From assembly GCA_019420425.1 (NCBI GenBank), contig JAHZHG010000029.1, positions 6,677 to 14,764 on the forward strand: DNA of 8,088 nt, in the 5' to 3' direction. Each line of letters begins with the position of its first letter. The first letter of the stretch is position 1. Shown piece after piece: positions 6,630-8,088 of the stretch. The stretch is from Clostridiales bacterium (GTDB lineage: Bacteria; Bacillota; Clostridia; Lachnospirales; Lachnospiraceae). The notes beneath the pieces were generated by a model, which made no database searches, had not been told where the DNA came from, and saw only the letters and a program-made list of their open reading frames with translations. The translations under genes were made by a program, and so were the position numbers.

Positions 6630-7787
6630 TTAAATCCCTTTCTTGCGATAGCGCTCAGCCATTTCATCCAGAGAAACATTTTCGATGAGCGGAGCTTTGC
6701 CTACACTGTCAAACTCGACGATCAGGGTGCCGACCACCTCGCGGACGCCGCGCTCGATACAGTCCACGATCAGGGCTACATCCTGATCCTTTACGCCGCC
6801 GTACATTACCGTGTCCATGATAGGCGGAAGGAATACCCGCGGGTCAAAGGCAGACGGATTCTGCACCAGCAGCCGGTAAATTTCCCCGATGGATTCGCTC
6901 TCCCGCAGGGCCGGGCAGTCCCGGAACAGCTCCCGCAGGTTCCTGGTTACCGCCAGACGGATGTCGGTATCTACGTTAATCTTACGGATGCCCAGCTTGG
7001 ATACCTCCTTTAGCTGCTCCTTCTTGATTCCGTAGGCGTCATGAATATCTCCGCCAAGGGCGTTAATTTCTTTTACGATGTATTGAGGTACGGTAGACGA
7101 GCCGTGGCTGACCAGGGTGCCCTCGATCCCCTCGTGCATCATGCACTCCTTCGTTGCGATTGCAATCTCTTTCCGAATGACGGTGTCCTTGCCCTTATTG
7201 GCCCCATGCTTTGTGCCGTAGCTGATAGCCAGGGCGTCTACGCCGGTCTGTTTAAAGAATTTGACCGCGTCCAGGGGATTGGTATAGGTAGAAGTAGCGG
7301 CAAACACGTGATCCTCCACGCCGGCCAGGACGCCCAGCTCTCCTTCTACGGTAACGCCGCGTTCGTGGGCATACTTTACCACCTCTCGGGTAAGCTCTAC
7401 ATTTTCTTCAAAGGGAAGGGAGGAGCCGTCGATCATTACTGAGGTATATCCGCCTGCGATGGCTGCCGCGCAGGATTCAAAGGTTTTTCCGTGATCCAGA
7501 TGGAGTGCTACCGGGATAGGGCTGTTTTCTGCATATTTTTTCACTGCATTGGCAATATTCTGCGCGCCCTTTTTCTTATCCTCCAGCGTTCCGTTGGCAA
7601 AATCCGTCCGGCCGCCCATAAATGCGTTGGCTAAATCCGCCCCCTGCAGAATGGCCGCGGAGCGGAACATCTCGTGTACTTCAATCACCGCCTTGGCCTG
7701 GCATACGGCATTTACATTAAAGGCTCCCTGTGCGTAGTTATAGGTTTCAGTTGCGTCCAAAATGGCTCTCATTGGCACTAATGGCAT
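6630..7787 (-). CDS. fba: Class II fructose-bisphosphate aldolase
   Basis: Zinc-dependent aldolase that reversibly cleaves a ketose bisphosphate into two trioses, normally fructose 1,6-bisphosphate to DHAP and glyceraldehyde 3-phosphate, in the cytoplasm. Visible class II residues: G-A-F-N-V-N (21-26), the catalytic Asp and metal His in L-H-L-D-H-G (D98, H99), E150 in V-E-G-E-L-G, metal ligands H194 in K-H-G and H228 in V-S-H-G-S-S, and the N-V-D-T-D loop (271-275). The V-P-M-R start and H-G-S-S-T-V-P-Q segment resemble the longer CbbA/Calvin-type class II enzymes. At 385 aa it exceeds Bacillus-type (about 285) and E. coli FbaA (359) because of a C-terminal stretch of about 55 residues after D-P-R-V-F-L-P-P. 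It is the first gene of the operon; a GGAGG (7794-7798) lies 6 bases before the ATG. Tagatose- or sulfofructose-bisphosphate analogues cannot be excluded as substrates. Confidence 0.92.
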   Translation of the reverse strand: MPLVPMRAILDATETYNYAQGAFNVNAVCQAKAVIEVHEMFRSAAILQGADLANAFMGGRTDFANGTLEDKKKGAQNIANAVKKYAENSPIPVALHLDHGKTFESCAAAIAGGYTSVMIDGSSLPFEENVELTREVVKYAHERGVTVEGELGVLAGVEDHVFAATSTYTNPLDAVKFFKQTGVDALAISYGTKHGANKGKDTVIRKEIAIATKECMMHEGIEGTLVSHGSSTVPQYIVKEINALGGDIHDAYGIKKEQLKEVSKLGIRKINVDTDIRLAVTRNLRELFRDCPALRESESIGEIYRLLVQNPSAFDPRVFLPPIMDTVMYGGVKDQDVALIVDCIERGVREVVGTLIVEFDSVGKAPLIENVSLDEMAERYRKKGI

Positions 7788-7827
7788 ACCCTACCTCCGT
7801 TCTTGCAAGATACAATCGATTTTATAT

Positions 7828-7875
7828 TGGTAAATATGCGCGTTTATCCTAAGTTTCGCCGGGTGATATTTACCA
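7828..7875. repeat. Inverted repeat TGGTAAATAT / ATATTTACCA; candidate operator
   Basis: Perfect 10-bp arms at 7828-7837 (TGGTAAATAT) and 7866-7875 (ATATTTACCA) are separated by 28 bases. A related copy, TGGTAGATAT, lies at 7979-7988, and AAATATCAC (7918-7926) matches the extended right arm GTGATATTT (7863-7871) in inverted orientation. Several copies of one motif directly upstream of a sugar-type operon suit binding of a transcription regulator or two dimers forming a loop. With 28 bases between arms it is too open for a simple RNA hairpin signal. Which regulator family binds is unknown. Confidence 0.5.
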
Positions 7876-7916
7876 TTTTGCAATATTAATTAAATTAATT
7901 AAATAATATTAGATAA

Positions 7917-7945
7917 AAAATATCACAAAAATGGGAGGAAATCAA
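7917..7945 (-). promoter_or_regulatory. Possible sigma-A promoter of the operon
   Basis: Read on the minus strand, TTGATT (7940-7945) and TATTTT (7917-7922) are separated by 17 bases, an acceptable housekeeping-type promoter. It would give a 5' leader of about 120 bases that contains the inverted-repeat motif. In DNA this AT-rich such matches arise easily, so confidence is low; a TATAAA nearer the gene (7819-7824) lacks a -35 match. Confidence 0.25.
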
Positions 7946-7990
7946 TTGACATTTCATCTAATTTTGACGTGGAATAATTGGTAGATATTT

Positions 7991-8086
7991 TCAAAAGTTC
8001 TGCTCCCGTGACGGTTTCCCCTCGTCAGGCGGCCCGGATTCGCTGCGGGTCAATTCGGGGATGTCGGAAAGGTGTAGGTTTTTACA
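7991..8086 (-). other. Possible C-terminal end of an upstream minus-strand gene
   Basis: One minus-strand frame is open from the right edge for 31 codons and ends in TGA at 7993-7991. The peptide is hydrophilic (ends S-R-E-Q-N-F), and base composition matches the coding DNA of the window, shifting to AT-rich right after the stop. An open frame of this length by chance is common, and a plus-strand frame is also open here, so this is only a possibility. No family is recognised. Confidence 0.2.
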
Positions 8087-8088
8087 CC

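Larger units (their letters stand above)
7788..8088. other. AT-rich control region upstream of the operon
   Basis: About 300 bases without a convincing gene. From 7800 to about 7995 the DNA is strongly AT-rich, unlike the GC-rich genes. It holds copies of a TGGTAAATAT-type motif, the possible promoter, and an AT-only stretch at 7882-7910 that begins AATATTA and ends TAATATT. From about 8000 to the edge the composition becomes GC-rich again, which suggests the edge of another gene, but its strand is not clear. A small inverted repeat, GGTGTA/TACACC, lies at 8071-8088. Confidence 0.6.

Noticed and set aside
7882..7910. AT-only stretch as a replication origin
   Set aside because: It is short and has no DnaA-box cluster or replication genes nearby; AT-rich promoter DNA explains it.
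8071..8088. GGTGTA/TACACC inverted repeat at the right edge as a terminator
   Set aside because: Only six base pairs and at the window limit, so what follows cannot be seen; not enough for a call.

Overview
The window carries one long minus-strand operon from a Gram-positive anaerobe, most likely a gut-type Clostridia/Lachnospiraceae member. This is inferred from GC-rich coding DNA with an AT-rich control region, strong AGGAGG-type ribosome sites, a clostridial-style pyrophosphate-type phosphofructokinase, and Firmicutes-like protein sequences. Species cannot be named from the sequence alone. Every convincing gene reads right to left. Longer plus-strand ORFs are shadows of these genes. No tRNA, rRNA, CRISPR array, insertion sequence or phage gene was seen. 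In order of transcription the layout is: (1) an AT-rich control region of about 300 bases (7788-8088) with a repeated TGGTAAATAT-type motif and a possible promoter; (2) a class II fructose-bisphosphate aldolase (7787-6630); (3) a PPi-type 6-phosphofructokinase broken by a one-base frameshift (6626-5467); (4) a triosephosphate isomerase-family protein with an altered phosphate-binding loop (5450-4614); (5) a LarA-family (nickel-pincer 2-hydroxyacid racemase/epimerase) homolog (4574-3081); (6) an SsuABC/TauABC-type ABC importer: permease (3052-2264), ATPase (2285-1494) and secreted binding protein (1437-436); (7) a hairpin that looks like a terminator or attenuator (374-413); and (8) the first 115 codons of a DUF4838/GH67-N-like protein (347 to the left edge). 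Gaps between genes are 3-56 bases, and permease and ATPase overlap, so co-transcription is likely. Functionally, genes 2-4 are the kinase-aldolase-isomerase trio that interconverts a hexose phosphate and two trioses. Here they sit with a hydroxyacid epimerase, an importer of the sulfonate/nitrate/taurine class and a glycoside-hydrolase-like protein rather than with other glycolysis genes. Together with active-site changes in the isomerase and in LarA, this suggests a dedicated catabolic route for an unusual sugar, sugar acid or sulfonated compound. A sulfoglycolysis-like pathway is one testable idea, but the substrate is not shown by the sequence. The main oddities are the kinase frameshift, the remodelled isomerase loop 8, the LarA active-site substitutions (Asn where the reference enzyme has a catalytic His, and a changed D-x-T-R motif), and a binding protein whose signal peptide reads L-T-G-H where a lipobox would read L-T-G-C.
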